DNA of 64,000 nucleotides from Flavobacterium anhuiense (GCF_004151235.1 NZ_JUIV01000021.1:1-64000), one strand, 5' to 3'. Positions 35,427-43,496 are shown, counted from the first letter of the stretch. A program made the numbers and translations. The notes: a model not told the origin generated them from the sequence alone.

Positions 35427-36239
35427 TTATTTCTGTATTGTGTAAGGCTGAATAGCAATTCCTGCTTCATCCAAAGCTGTTTTGCAATTTTCTAATGTTT
35501 CAGAAAAAACCGCTCCATAATTGGCATTTTTTGCCCAAGGACGAACAGCAAAATCTATTGAACTTGCAGAAAGGTTTTTTACAAAAACTTCTGGTGCAGG
35601 CGTTTTCAATACTTTTGGATTATTGTTCAACACTGCTAAAAGTACTTCTTTAGCCTTTCTGATGTCAGAATCATACGAAATAGAGAAAGTCAAATCGGCT
35701 CTTCTTTCTCCTTGCATAGAGTAATTAATAATGTTTCCATTAGATAAAGCTCCATTCGGAACAAATACCGTCTGGTTATTTCCAGTTAGCATCTTAGTTA
35801 CAAAAATCTGAATTTCAAGAACAGTTGCAATAACTCCTTGAGCTTCTATAGTGTCTCCAACTTTAAACGGTTTGAAAACGATAATAAGCATTCCGCCGGC
35901 AAAATTTGAAAGAGATCCCTGCAATGATAAACCAACAGCAAGACCCATTGCTCCTAAAATAGCTACGAACGAAGAGGTTTCAATTCCTAATTTAGAAATA
36001 AAGGTTACAAATAATAAAATCCGTAGCGCCCACAATAAAATATCGGCTAAGAATTTTGTTAATGTAGGATCTAGATTTCGCTGAATCATTACTTTTCGAA
36101 TGATTCTGTTGATTAATCTGATGGCATATAAACCAACAAATAGAATTAAAAACGCAGAAATAAGTTTTGGCGAATAATCAACTAAAATGTCAATAAATCG
36201 ACTGATGTATTTACTGACTTGTTCTGGACTAAGATTCAT
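35427..36239 (-). CDS. MscS-family mechanosensitive ion channel
   Basis: The 270-residue protein has three N-terminal helices (about 18-110). The third is the glycine/alanine-rich pore helix VAILGAMGLAVGLSLQGSLSNFAGGM, followed by the beta domain (FKPFKVGDTIEAQGVIATVLEIQIF) and the SNGNIINYS segment. These match small MscS channels that release solutes during osmotic downshock. It is transcribed alone. A terminator-like hairpin sits between a -7 motif and its ATG (36245-36295), so leader control is possible. Confidence 0.93.
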   Translation of the reverse strand: MNLSPEQVSKYISRFIDILVDYSPKLISAFLILFVGLYAIRLINRIIRKVMIQRNLDPTLTKFLADILLWALRILLFVTFISKLGIETSSFVAILGAMGLAVGLSLQGSLSNFAGGMLIIVFKPFKVGDTIEAQGVIATVLEIQIFVTKMLTGNNQTVFVPNGALSNGNIINYSMQGERRADLTFSISYDSDIRKAKEVLLAVLNNNPKVLKTPAPEVFVKNLSASSIDFAVRPWAKNANYGAVFSETLENCKTALDEAGIAIQPYTIQK

Positions 36240-36244
36240 GATTT

Positions 36245-36274
36245 TAAAATAAAAAACCTTCTCAAAAGAGAAGG
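36245..36274 (-). terminator. Terminator-like hairpin upstream of the MscS gene
   Basis: On the minus strand the stem CCTTCTC (with GAGAAGG, 36257-36274, 4-base loop) is followed by six T residues. It lies 5 bases before the MscS ATG and 50 bases after the stop of the upstream gene. It may simply end that gene, or act as an attenuator in the MscS leader. Confidence 0.75.
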
Positions 36275-36287
36275 CATATTAACAGTG

Positions 36288-36295
36288 CAAATATA
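36288..36295 (-). promoter_or_regulatory. Possible promoter -7 element of the MscS gene
   Basis: Minus-strand TATATTTG matches TAnnTTTG and lies 48 bases upstream of the MscS ATG, with the terminator-like hairpin in between. Confidence 0.4.
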
Positions 36296-36324
36296 AAAAT
36301 ATTTACATTATCAGAAAAGCGCGT

Positions 36325-36732
36325 TTAAGCTTTGTCAGCGGCTTCATCTGCTTTTTCTTCTGCTTCTGCAGCAGATTTTTCGCTTACATCGGCAACTGTT
36401 TCAGAAACATTTTCTGAGGTTTCAGAAGTCAAAGATGCTGTTTTTTCTTTGACAGTATCTACAACGTCATTTATGGCTTCAGATGCTTTATCTGCATACT
36501 CGCTTACAGTTTCTTTTGCTTTTTCAGCATATTCTGAAGCGCGGTCAATAATTGGCTCCGAAACTTCTTTTACTTTTTCTATTGTTTCTTCCGCAAAAGC
36601 TTCAGCTTTTTCAATATACGGTGCAGCAGCTTCTTTTGCTTGTTCAAAAGTCTCTTCGGCATTATTTGCCAATTCAGTTACAGACTCTTTGGTTGAGCCA
36701 AATAAATTTTTAAAAAATGAAGATAATCCCAT
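36325..36732 (-). CDS. Amphipathic alpha-helical repeat protein (LEA/apolipoprotein-like)
   Basis: The 135-residue protein has no signal peptide or membrane helix. After MGLSSFFKNLFG it is an almost continuous run of Ala/Glu/Lys/Val-rich 11-residue-like segments (AEETIEKVKEVSEPIIDRAS, AEKAKETVSEYADKASEAI), giving a long amphipathic helix. This composition resembles LEA-4, YtxH or apolipophorin-like proteins linked to stress or membrane association; similarity may be compositional only. The antisense frame is also open, which follows from the codon composition. The unknown function is not resolved by context (MscS channel on one side, Nfu on the other), although MscS suggests osmotic stress. 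Confidence 0.7.
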   Translation of the reverse strand: MGLSSFFKNLFGSTKESVTELANNAEETFEQAKEAAAPYIEKAEAFAEETIEKVKEVSEPIIDRASEYAEKAKETVSEYADKASEAINDVVDTVKEKTASLTSETSENVSETVADVSEKSAAEAEEKADEAADKA

Positions 36733-36827
36733 GGTTTTTAATTGATTGGTTAAGAATACAATATTAATTAATTTTATAGAACTACTCGTTTTTTTAATGA
36801 TAAATAATTGAAAGCTAGAGATTAATA

Positions 36828-36856
36828 ATAAAAAAAGCGTCTCATTGAGACGCTTT
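36828..36856 (-). terminator. Rho-independent terminator after the Nfu gene
   Basis: The stem AAAGCGTCTCA (36834-36844) pairs with TGAGACGCTTT (36846-36856 region), and on the minus strand is followed by T residues. It lies just after the Nfu stop codon at 36879. Confidence 0.9.
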
Positions 36857-36878
36857 GAACATAATGTATTTTATGAGA

Positions 36879-37778
36879 TTAAGCATTTACCGCTTCTACT
36901 TTTATAGCGTCATCATTCAGCATGCTTTTCAGCATATTCTCGATACCGCTTTTTAAAGTAAATGTAGAAGAAGGGCATCCGCTACAAGCACCTTGCAACA
37001 ATACTTTTACCGTTTTGTCATCTTCATTATAAGACTCAAAAGCAATATTTCCTCCATCGGCAGCTACCGCTGGTTTTACATATTCTTCTAAGATGTTAAT
37101 GATTTGCTGTGATGTAACATCCAGTTTATCAAAAGCTTCATCTTTTGTTGCTTCAGTTTTTGCTTTAGTTTCGATTAGGCTTTCATCTAAAACAGTTCCT
37201 CCGTTTTCGATAAATTGTTTAATGAAAGTTCTTAATTCTAAAGTGATTTCGTCCCAGTTATTGATTTCATATTTTGTTACTGAAATATAATTTTCGTCAA
37301 TAAAAATTTCTTTCACATATGGGAATTTGAACAATTCCTGAGCTAATGGAGAAGAAGCAGTCTGGTCAATATTTTTATATTCTACAGCATTGCGAGTAAG
37401 CATTCTGCTCACAACAAATTTCAGTGCAGACGGGTTTGGAGTTGTTTCTCCATATACTGTAATTGGCTGTTTTTTTGGTTTTGTTTCATCAATTTTAATG
37501 ATAACGCCACCTTTGTCAACAAAAGTGCTGATTTGTTCAGCGACAGCATCTTTCACATCATCCCAATCTACAATGCTGTATCTTTCGATAGCGATAAAAT
37601 TTCCAGAAATATAAACTGTTTTAACAAATGGCAGATAGAATAATTGCTGTGCAAGAGGAGAAGCTTGCGCTTCATCGATATTTTTGAACTCAAAGTTTTG
37701 ATTCTGAGTGATGAAATCTTCAAATTCAAACTTTAAAATAGTTGGATTTTGAGTTTCTTTTATAGTGATTTTAGTCAT
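36879..37778 (-). CDS. Nfu-type iron-sulfur cluster carrier with duplicated N-terminal domain
   Basis: The 299-residue protein contains two copies of the Nfu N-terminal domain. Both carry TPNPSALKF-like or NPTILKFEF-like starts, SPLAQQLFYLPFVKTVYI or SPLAQELFKFPYVKEIFI and WDDVKDAV or WDEITLEL ends (about residues 5-95 and 105-195). The C-terminal NifU-like domain (about 215-295) has the cluster-binding CSGC at C265 and C268. Nfu proteins receive Fe-S clusters and pass them to client enzymes. The role of the doubled N-terminal domain is unknown. It has its own promoter and terminator. Confidence 0.9.
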   Translation of the reverse strand: MTKITIKETQNPTILKFEFEDFITQNQNFEFKNIDEAQASPLAQQLFYLPFVKTVYISGNFIAIERYSIVDWDDVKDAVAEQISTFVDKGGVIIKIDETKPKKQPITVYGETTPNPSALKFVVSRMLTRNAVEYKNIDQTASSPLAQELFKFPYVKEIFIDENYISVTKYEINNWDEITLELRTFIKQFIENGGTVLDESLIETKAKTEATKDEAFDKLDVTSQQIINILEEYVKPAVAADGGNIAFESYNEDDKTVKVLLQGACSGCPSSTFTLKSGIENMLKSMLNDDAIKVEAVNA

Positions 37779-37794
37779 GATAATATATTTTTTG

Positions 37795-37802
37795 CAAATT
37801 TA
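37795..37802 (-). promoter_or_regulatory. Promoter -7 element of the Nfu gene
   Basis: Minus-strand TAAATTTG matches TAnnTTTG and lies 16 bases upstream of the ATG at 37778. Confidence 0.55.
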
Positions 37803-37921
37803 CTAAAGTTATTTTCTACTAATGGCTATATTTGATTTTTTAATAAAATAATTAAGACTCTTTTCAAATAAATCGTGTTAAATTGCAAGAGTGAAAATTA
37901 TCTGGATACAATATTGTCTTT

Positions 37922-38911
37922 ATGAAATTAAAAATCAAGGTTTTATTAATTTTTCTCATTACTGCTTTCCACTCTTATTCCCAGGAGGGAATACCTGTTT
38001 ATTCTGATTATTTGTCTGATAATTATTATCTTATTCACCCTTCTATGGCAGGTGCAGCCAATTGCGCCAAAATAAGATTAACAGCTAGAAAACAATGGTT
38101 TGGAGAAGAAGATTCTCCTTCATTGCAAACTTTGAGTTTTAACGGAAGAATTGGCGAACGTTCTGGAGCTGGGATTATTGTTTTTAATGATAAAAACGGA
38201 TATCATTCTGAAAAAGGTGTAAAATTGACTTATGCGCATCATATTATGTTTTCGAGAGATGAACTGGATTTAAATCAGCTGTCTTTTGGAATTAGCGGAG
38301 GTTTGATTCAAAACCAATTAGACGAAACAAAATTTGGAAACACATTTGATCCAATAGTTTTTGGTTCCATTCAGAAAGATTCGTATTTCAATATTGATGT
38401 TGGAGCTTCTTATAATTATTTGAATTTCTATGCACACGCAACAGTTCAAGGATTATTAGAAACAAGAAGAGAATTATATTCAGATTACGAAAGCGATAAT
38501 CTTAGAAAGTTTTTATTGAGTGCTGGTTATGTATTTGGTAAAAACGACAATTGGACTTGGGAGCCTTCGATTCTTTTTCAGCTATTTGATCAGACAAAAG
38601 AAAAAACACTCGACATAAATATGAAAGCCTACAAAAACATGGATTTTGGAAGTCTATGGGCTGCATTATCTTATAGAAGAGGTTTTGATGGCGCACAATA
38701 TGTTTCAGGAAGTGGCGTAGCATCTCAGAAATTACAATACTTTACACCAATTATTGGAGTTAACTTTAAGAATTTTATGTTTGCTTATACGTATTCTCAA
38801 GTAATGGGAGATGTTAAGTTTGACACTGGCGGATATCATCAAATTACTTTAGGAATTAATTTGTTCTGTAAAAAAGAGCGTTACGATTGTAACTGTCCTG
38901 CCATTAACTAA
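37922..38911 (+). CDS. Orphan PorP/SprF family outer-membrane protein
   Basis: The 329-residue protein has a signal peptide ending near SYSQ and the family start YLSDNYYLIHPSMAGAANCAK, corresponding to the NPAYAG region of SprF. The rest alternates beta strands, with a cysteine-rich end (CKKERYDCNCP). Unlike the copy at 2582 it has no type B sorting-domain protein next to it. It may serve an adhesin encoded elsewhere. The gamma carbonic anhydrase gene starts 10 bases later. Confidence 0.87.
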   Translation: MKLKIKVLLIFLITAFHSYSQEGIPVYSDYLSDNYYLIHPSMAGAANCAKIRLTARKQWFGEEDSPSLQTLSFNGRIGERSGAGIIVFNDKNGYHSEKGVKLTYAHHIMFSRDELDLNQLSFGISGGLIQNQLDETKFGNTFDPIVFGSIQKDSYFNIDVGASYNYLNFYAHATVQGLLETRRELYSDYESDNLRKFLLSAGYVFGKNDNWTWEPSILFQLFDQTKEKTLDINMKAYKNMDFGSLWAALSYRRGFDGAQYVSGSGVASQKLQYFTPIIGVNFKNFMFAYTYSQVMGDVKFDTGGYHQITLGINLFCKKERYDCNCPAIN

Positions 38912-38921
38912 ATTTATTTTT

Positions 38922-39440
38922 ATGCTGATTAAATCTGTAAACGGAAAATCACCTCTTATTCCAGAGGATTGTTATGTGGCCGAAAATGCTACTATTGTTG
39001 GAGATGTTACTTTTGGAGAATCTTGCAGCGTTTGGTTTAATGCTGTTGTAAGGGGAGATGTTCATTTTATTAAAATTGGAAACAAGGTAAACATTCAAGA
39101 TGGAGCTGTAATTCATTGTACGTATCAAAAACACCCAACGATTATAGGAAATAACGTTTCAATTGGCCATAATGCAATTGTTCACGGTTGTACGATTCAT
39201 GATAATGTTTTAATCGGAATGGGAGCAATTGTAATGGATAATTGCGTGGTAGAAAGCAATGCTATAATTGCTGCAGGGGCTGTAGTTACTCAAAACACGG
39301 TTGTAACTTCTGGAAGTATTTATGCAGGTGTTCCTGCCAAAAAAGTAAAAGACATTGATCAGTCTGATTTTGCAGGCGAAATAGAACGTATTTCGAATAA
39401 TTACGTAATGTATTCGAGTTGGTTCAAAAACGAAGAATAG
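38922..39440 (+). CDS. Gamma carbonic anhydrase family protein
   Basis: The 172-residue left-handed beta-helix protein has hexapeptide repeats throughout and the zinc-site residues of the family: H in AVIHCTYQKHPT (about residues 65-70) and two histidines in GHNAIVHG (about 85-92). Arg in AVVRGDVHFI is also conserved. Members hydrate CO2 or are inactive relatives with metal-binding or assembly roles, so activity cannot be concluded. It ends at a heptamer-repeat hairpin. Confidence 0.88.
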   Translation: MLIKSVNGKSPLIPEDCYVAENATIVGDVTFGESCSVWFNAVVRGDVHFIKIGNKVNIQDGAVIHCTYQKHPTIIGNNVSIGHNAIVHGCTIHDNVLIGMGAIVMDNCVVESNAIIAAGAVVTQNTVVTSGSIYAGVPAKKVKDIDQSDFAGEIERISNNYVMYSSWFKNEE

Positions 39441-39490
39441 AAATTCCAAATTCCAAGAGTCTAGGCTTTTTGGAATTTGGAATTTTCTTT
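39441..39490. terminator. Bidirectional terminator made of heptamer repeats
   Basis: A perfect 16-bp stem (39441-39456 and 39470-39485) with a 13-base loop consists of two AAATTCC units against two GGAATTT units. T-rich sequence follows at 39486-39495. It begins directly after the carbonic anhydrase stop and lies 20 bases from the stop of the converging regulator gene. Confidence 0.75.
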
Positions 39491-39509
39491 TTTTTGAATT
39501 TCAAAGAAA

Positions 39510-40223
39510 TTAGAGGTTGATTTTCTCGAAGAAAGTATTTTTGTAGCTTTCACTGATTGGAATTCTTTTATCGCTTATTAACACCTTATTTTTCTGAATC
39601 GATTTTACATGTTTGATATTAATAATGTAAGATCTGTGAATTCTGGCAAAACCTTTGCTTGAAAGCAAATTTTCAAGTTTTATTAGACTAATTAATGTCA
39701 ATGTAAATTTATTATCTGTAGTGTAAATTTTGACATAATCTTTAAGGCCTTCAATAAAAAGGATATCGGCAAAATTCAATTTTACGTTTTCATATTCAGC
39801 TCGAACAAACATAAAATCTTGTTCTATTTCAGGCGTATTACTGCTTTCTGTAAGAGTTTGAGTTGCCGTGGGATGTAAAACTTGTTGTGCTCTAACAACT
39901 GCTTTTAGAAATCGGTGAAACGGAATTGGTTTTACCAAATAATCGACGGCACCGAGATTAAATCCTTCTACGGCATAATCAGAATAAGCAGTTGTGAAAA
40001 TGACTAGAGGTTTTTTCTCGATAGTATTTAAAAAGTCAATTCCAGAAAAATGCGGCATCTGAATATCCAGAAAAATCAAATCGACATTATTCTGGTTAAT
40101 AAATGAAACGGCATCGATAGCATTATTGAAAGTGCTGATCAGTTCAAGAGTATCTACTTTTTTGACAAAATCCTCTAATAGTTCTACCGCTAAAGGTTCG
40201 TCATCAATAATTACACATTTCAT
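39510..40223 (-). CDS. LytTR-type response regulator
   Basis: From the ATG at 40223 the protein has 237 residues and begins MKCVIIDDEPLA, the receiver start. The phosphoacceptor is D53 in LIFLDIQMP, with the Lys of LVKPIPF near residue 105. A LytTR DNA-binding domain follows (about 135-237; FMFVRAEYENVKL, IEGLKDYVKIY, ARIHRSYIIN). I reject the longer frame from 40259 because a promoter motif lies at 40261-40268. It is the likely partner of the LytS-type kinase at 41054-42169, with the dioxygenase-like gene between them. Confidence 0.95.
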   Translation of the reverse strand: MKCVIIDDEPLAVELLEDFVKKVDTLELISTFNNAIDAVSFINQNNVDLIFLDIQMPHFSGIDFLNTIEKKPLVIFTTAYSDYAVEGFNLGAVDYLVKPIPFHRFLKAVVRAQQVLHPTATQTLTESSNTPEIEQDFMFVRAEYENVKLNFADILFIEGLKDYVKIYTTDNKFTLTLISLIKLENLLSSKGFARIHRSYIINIKHVKSIQKNKVLISDKRIPISESYKNTFFEKINL

Positions 40224-40260
40224 CTTTTCTGGATTAGTTTTTAAAATTTCATTTCGCATT

Positions 40261-40268
40261 CAAAAGTA
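40261..40268 (-). promoter_or_regulatory. Promoter -7 element of the LytTR regulator gene
   Basis: Minus-strand TACTTTTG matches TAnnTTTG, 37 bases before the ATG at 40223. It implies that the regulator can be transcribed independently of the kinase operon. Confidence 0.6.
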
Positions 40269-40273
40269 GTTTG

Positions 40274-40317
40274 AAACCAGTAAATTAAGTTTTAAAATTT
40301 TCATAAAATACTGGTTT
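40274..40317. repeat. Inverted repeat in the dioxygenase-regulator gap
   Basis: AAACCAGTA (40274-40282) pairs perfectly with TACTGGTTT (40309-40317) around a 26-base AT-rich loop. It lies between the dioxygenase stop and the regulator promoter motif. It could be a weak terminator or a regulator-binding dyad. Confidence 0.5.
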
Positions 40318-40330
40318 TTACAAATCAAAA

Positions 40331-41041
40331 TTATGCGTTAACGGTTATCGTTTTTGTAAGTGTATATCCATCTGTTAGGTTGCCAGTCATTGTAGCCAAT
40401 TCCTCAGCTAAACTATCGGCAAAAATATTGTCCCTTGCATTTGTAGTATCTGCCTGTCCATGTGCAGCATAATTTGTGCTTGAATATACTTGACTAGAAA
40501 TTGTTTCCGGAAAGGCAATCTGTGTTACCAATAATGAATTTCCTGCGTTGGATAAAACTTCTACATGAATATGCGGAGCTCTTCCTTGATACCAGCCAGG
40601 ATAAATAGAGATAAAAGAAACTTCTCCATTAGCGTTTGAAGTTTGTCTTCCTCTCAAGAAATGGACAGAAGTATAATCGGTCTGCTGCATTTGAGTGCCT
40701 CCGTATTCAGAATAATTTCCGTCTTTGTCACAATGCCAGACGTCGACCAAAACTCCCGAAAGAGGTTCGCAATTGTTATTCTTGTTTTCAATTTTTAAAT
40801 TGATCAATAGCGCAATTCCAACCCGGTCAGATTTGATGTTTTCTAAAACCAGCTGACTTGGCGTTTTGATAGGGAACGGGCCTTTTGTCTCTGAAGGAGA
40901 AACAGTACAACTTCCGTCTCCAGAATTGCTAGAGTCGCTATCATCATTGTCACTTTTTGAACATGATTCTAAAAATTTTGAAGCGGTTGCCAATGAAGCA
41001 ATGCCCAAAATACCATTTCGGATAAATTTTTTTCTGTCCAT
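40331..41041 (-). CDS. Exported intradiol ring-cleavage dioxygenase-like lipoprotein
   Basis: The 236-residue protein starts MDRKKFIRNGILGIASLATASKF, a Tat-like signal with RK instead of RR, followed by a possible lipobox (LESC, Cys27) and an Asp-rich stretch. The core shows the intradiol family: LVDVWHCDKDGNYSEY and SIYPGWYQGRAPHIHVEV, with candidate ferric iron ligands Tyr110, Tyr147 or Tyr151, His157 and His159. Classical members cleave catechols. Exported ones have poorly known substrates. The gene starts 12 bases after the kinase gene and shares its operon. Catalytic competence is likely but unproven. Confidence 0.82.
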   Translation of the reverse strand: MDRKKFIRNGILGIASLATASKFLESCSKSDNDDSDSSNSGDGSCTVSPSETKGPFPIKTPSQLVLENIKSDRVGIALLINLKIENKNNNCEPLSGVLVDVWHCDKDGNYSEYGGTQMQQTDYTSVHFLRGRQTSNANGEVSFISIYPGWYQGRAPHIHVEVLSNAGNSLLVTQIAFPETISSQVYSSTNYAAHGQADTTNARDNIFADSLAEELATMTGNLTDGYTLTKTITVNA

Positions 41042-41053
41042 AATCAGTTGTCT

Positions 41054-42169
41054 TTAATCTATTGCGGTTTTAATTTCGTCTAACTTTAAATTTAGATGAA
41101 CTCGGTAATATTTATTATTCTGAGTAATGGTTAGTGTGTGTGCATTTGGATAAAGAAGATCAAGGCGGCTTTGAATATTTACTAATCCAATTCCTGAGTT
41201 TTCGGGATCCTTTACATAATTTTCAATTGCATTTTCGATCCAAAAATCAAGATTGTGATCTGTAATAAGAATTTTGATTTTTACGTGGGCTGCGCCTTTA
41301 TAATCGGTTCCGTATTTAAAAGCATTTTCTACAAAAGAAATCAATAACAAAGGCTCAATAAATTTGTTTTTGGTATCTCCATGTACATTAATCACAATGT
41401 CTTCAATATTATTTAATCGCAGTTTTTGCAATTCGATATAATTCTGAATATAATTGACCTCTTTTTCTAAAGCCACCGTTTTGTTATCTGTTTCATACAG
41501 CATATAGCGCATTAGTTCAGACAAGGTCACGATGGCATCAGGGACCAAATCAGATTTTTTGTGTGCCAAAGAATAAATACTGTTTAAAGAATTAAATAAA
41601 AAATGCGGGTTGGTTTGTTTACGCAAATAGATTAATTCAGTATTTGTTCTATGTGTTTCGGCGATTAGTTTATTTTGCTGATTGTTATAAAATTCAGTTA
41701 ATGTTCTAATAATTGCAGAAATCGTAATAATCAGGATATAGAAAAATGATGGAGCAATCTTGAAAAAAAATGGCTGTCTCATTTCTATTCTGTGACGCAT
41801 TCTACCATCTCTTGGAAAAAAATGCGGATCACGAATAATGGTGTCAGCATGCATCATGTTTTCGGGCCTTAAATGTCTAAATTCAGGAATAAAATAATTT
41901 AATCGTATTACCAGAAATAGCGCAATCAGACCAATGGCACATGCGCCGTACAGCCAATATTTTTTTTGCAGCAGATAATTTGGAACCAAATAAAAATAGT
42001 TCAGATAAAACAAGAAAATCCCTGAAAGCCATTGGGCATAAAAATCATTGTCGAGCTTAAACGGACTTTCATAAAACTGAATTAATGAAGTCAGAATAAA
42101 GAAAATCCAAATCATGAAATGGAATAATATTTTGTTATAGCCTGTATTTTTAATGGTATCGATCTGCAT
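41054..42169 (-). CDS. LytS-type sensor histidine kinase
   Basis: The 371-residue kinase has about four N-terminal membrane helices (residues about 15-155). These include a short charged segment between the third and fourth helices rich in His/Arg/Met (HADTIIRDPHFFPRDGRMRH). The His_kinase domain follows with H189 in KQTNPHFLFNSLNSIYS. The ATPase region contains LLLISFVENAFKYGTD (N box) and NSGIGLVNIQSRL (G box). Its stop adjoins the dioxygenase-like gene and its start adjoins the DUF4907 gene. Signal and ligand are unknown; the His/Met-rich loop may bind metal. Confidence 0.93.
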   Translation of the reverse strand: MQIDTIKNTGYNKILFHFMIWIFFILTSLIQFYESPFKLDNDFYAQWLSGIFLFYLNYFYLVPNYLLQKKYWLYGACAIGLIALFLVIRLNYFIPEFRHLRPENMMHADTIIRDPHFFPRDGRMRHRIEMRQPFFFKIAPSFFYILIITISAIIRTLTEFYNNQQNKLIAETHRTNTELIYLRKQTNPHFLFNSLNSIYSLAHKKSDLVPDAIVTLSELMRYMLYETDNKTVALEKEVNYIQNYIELQKLRLNNIEDIVINVHGDTKNKFIEPLLLISFVENAFKYGTDYKGAAHVKIKILITDHNLDFWIENAIENYVKDPENSGIGLVNIQSRLDLLYPNAHTLTITQNNKYYRVHLNLKLDEIKTAID

Positions 42170-42502
42170 TTACAATTTTATTTTTAATAAAATTAGTTCA
42201 TTTTTGTTTACCGTTGGGGATAAGTTTTGTTTGAGTTTCTGTTTTACAAGACCAGCAACTTTTAGAGCATCGCTTTCTGTTTCAAAACTTTTAGTGTCAC
42301 TTATTACAGGAATAATGGATTGTTTAATTATGATTTTTTCTTTGTAGGCAATTGTATAACCCCATCCAGAATTTGTTTTGAAAGATGCAGATGTTAAAGC
42401 TTCTTTTTTTGTGCATGCACTGAAAAGTAAAAGGACTGTAAAAACCATTAAATTCTTCTGGATATTACTCCAGAAGAATTGTTTAATATTAGTTATCGTC
42501 AT
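42170..42502 (-). CDS. DUF4907-like small lipoprotein
   Basis: The 110-residue protein has an N-terminal hydrophobic stretch ending in LLFSACTKK, a lipobox with Cys30, after a long N-region. The mature part has GWGYTIAYKEKIIIKQSIIPVI and ALKVAGLVKQKLKQNLSPTV, which resemble DUF4907. No function is known. Its start overlaps the Kelch gene by 14 bases and its stop is directly next to the kinase start, so the three are translationally coupled. Confidence 0.75.
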   Translation of the reverse strand: MTITNIKQFFWSNIQKNLMVFTVLLLFSACTKKEALTSASFKTNSGWGYTIAYKEKIIIKQSIIPVISDTKSFETESDALKVAGLVKQKLKQNLSPTVNKNELILLKIKL

Positions 42503-43496
42503 CGCTTTGTTCGTCTAATGGCTTAAATTCCCAGGCATCATCAAAGTAAGTAGAACCAATTCGTCCTAACATATAGAATCCGCGGTTATTGATGGCAAAA
42601 CCAACAGCATCGGTTCTTGTTGCGCCTTCCATTGGAGTTCTTTCTGTCCATAAATCAGTTGACGGATTGTACTCCCAAACTGTTTTGATGTTTTCACCTC
42701 CTACAACATATCCTAAACCATTCATAGAAAAACTTGAAGCATTAGAACGTACAATCGCATAATCGTCGTTGTAGCTGTAATCGTCATCAGTATCTTTATC
42801 AATATCACGTTTTCTTGTCCAAACATCTGTTGATGGATCAAACTCCCAGAAATCTTCTTGATAAACACCATTATTTACACCTGTTACCAAATATGCTTTG
42901 TCTGCAATTGTAAATACAGTTGCATTACGTCTTTTGTTACCGCTAAAACCATTTACTAGAGTCCAAGTATTGGCTTGATCATCGTATTGATAAAAATCCT
43001 TTAGATAGTTTCCGTCATAACCCGTTCCAAAATAGGCTTTACCGCCAACTTGAAAACCTACAGCTGCATAACGTGCCGTTCCTGCAAAATCTGTTTTTTG
43101 TGTCCAGCTGTTTGCAGTAGGGTCGTATTGATAAAAGTCTTTCAGCTTGTTTGTTCCGTCATAACCAAGACCTACATAACCTTTTTCGTTTAATGCAAAA
43201 CTAGAAGCAGAACTTCTTCCAACACCACCAAAATCAGCTTTTTGTTCCCAATAATCTCCATTTGAATTGTAAACCCAAAGATCTTTTAAATAAACGTCGC
43301 CAGTATAACCACCTACTACGTAAGCATAATCTCCGATAACAAAGCTTGTAGCACTAGATCTTGCAGGGCCATCAAAGGCTGATTTTTTAATCCAGTTTCC
43401 TACCAAATCATCATCGTCATCATCATTGCTGCAGCTTATAAAAAAGAGGCTTGAAAAAAGCGCTGTGAATAAAATTCCTTTTTTTAGATTAATCAT
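42489..43496 (-). CDS. Kelch-repeat lipoprotein
   Basis: The 335-residue protein starts MINLKKGILFTALFSSLFFIS and then CSNDDDDDD, a lipobox with a run of aspartates, the pattern of surface-export signals in this phylum. Six or so Kelch repeats of about 48 residues follow, each with GDYAYVVGGYTG or GKAYFGTGYDG blocks and W-T-K segments. They should form a six-bladed beta-propeller. Such domains bind ligands or partner proteins. It is part of the operon with the DUF4907 gene, the kinase and an outer-membrane protein. Confidence 0.88.
   Translation of the reverse strand: MINLKKGILFTALFSSLFFISCSNDDDDDDLVGNWIKKSAFDGPARSSATSFVIGDYAYVVGGYTGDVYLKDLWVYNSNGDYWEQKADFGGVGRSSASSFALNEKGYVGLGYDGTNKLKDFYQYDPTANSWTQKTDFAGTARYAAVGFQVGGKAYFGTGYDGNYLKDFYQYDDQANTWTLVNGFSGNKRRNATVFTIADKAYLVTGVNNGVYQEDFWEFDPSTDVWTRKRDIDKDTDDDYSYNDDYAIVRSNASSFSMNGLGYVVGGENIKTVWEYNPSTDLWTERTPMEGATRTDAVGFAINNRGFYMLGRIGSTYFDDAWEFKPLDEQSDDDN

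Noticed and set aside
36332..36745. Plus-strand frame of 137 codons opposite the amphipathic protein gene
   Set aside because: It is the antisense of an Ala/Glu/Lys-rich sequence whose codons avoid stops on the other strand. The minus-strand gene has the sensible protein and a normal start.
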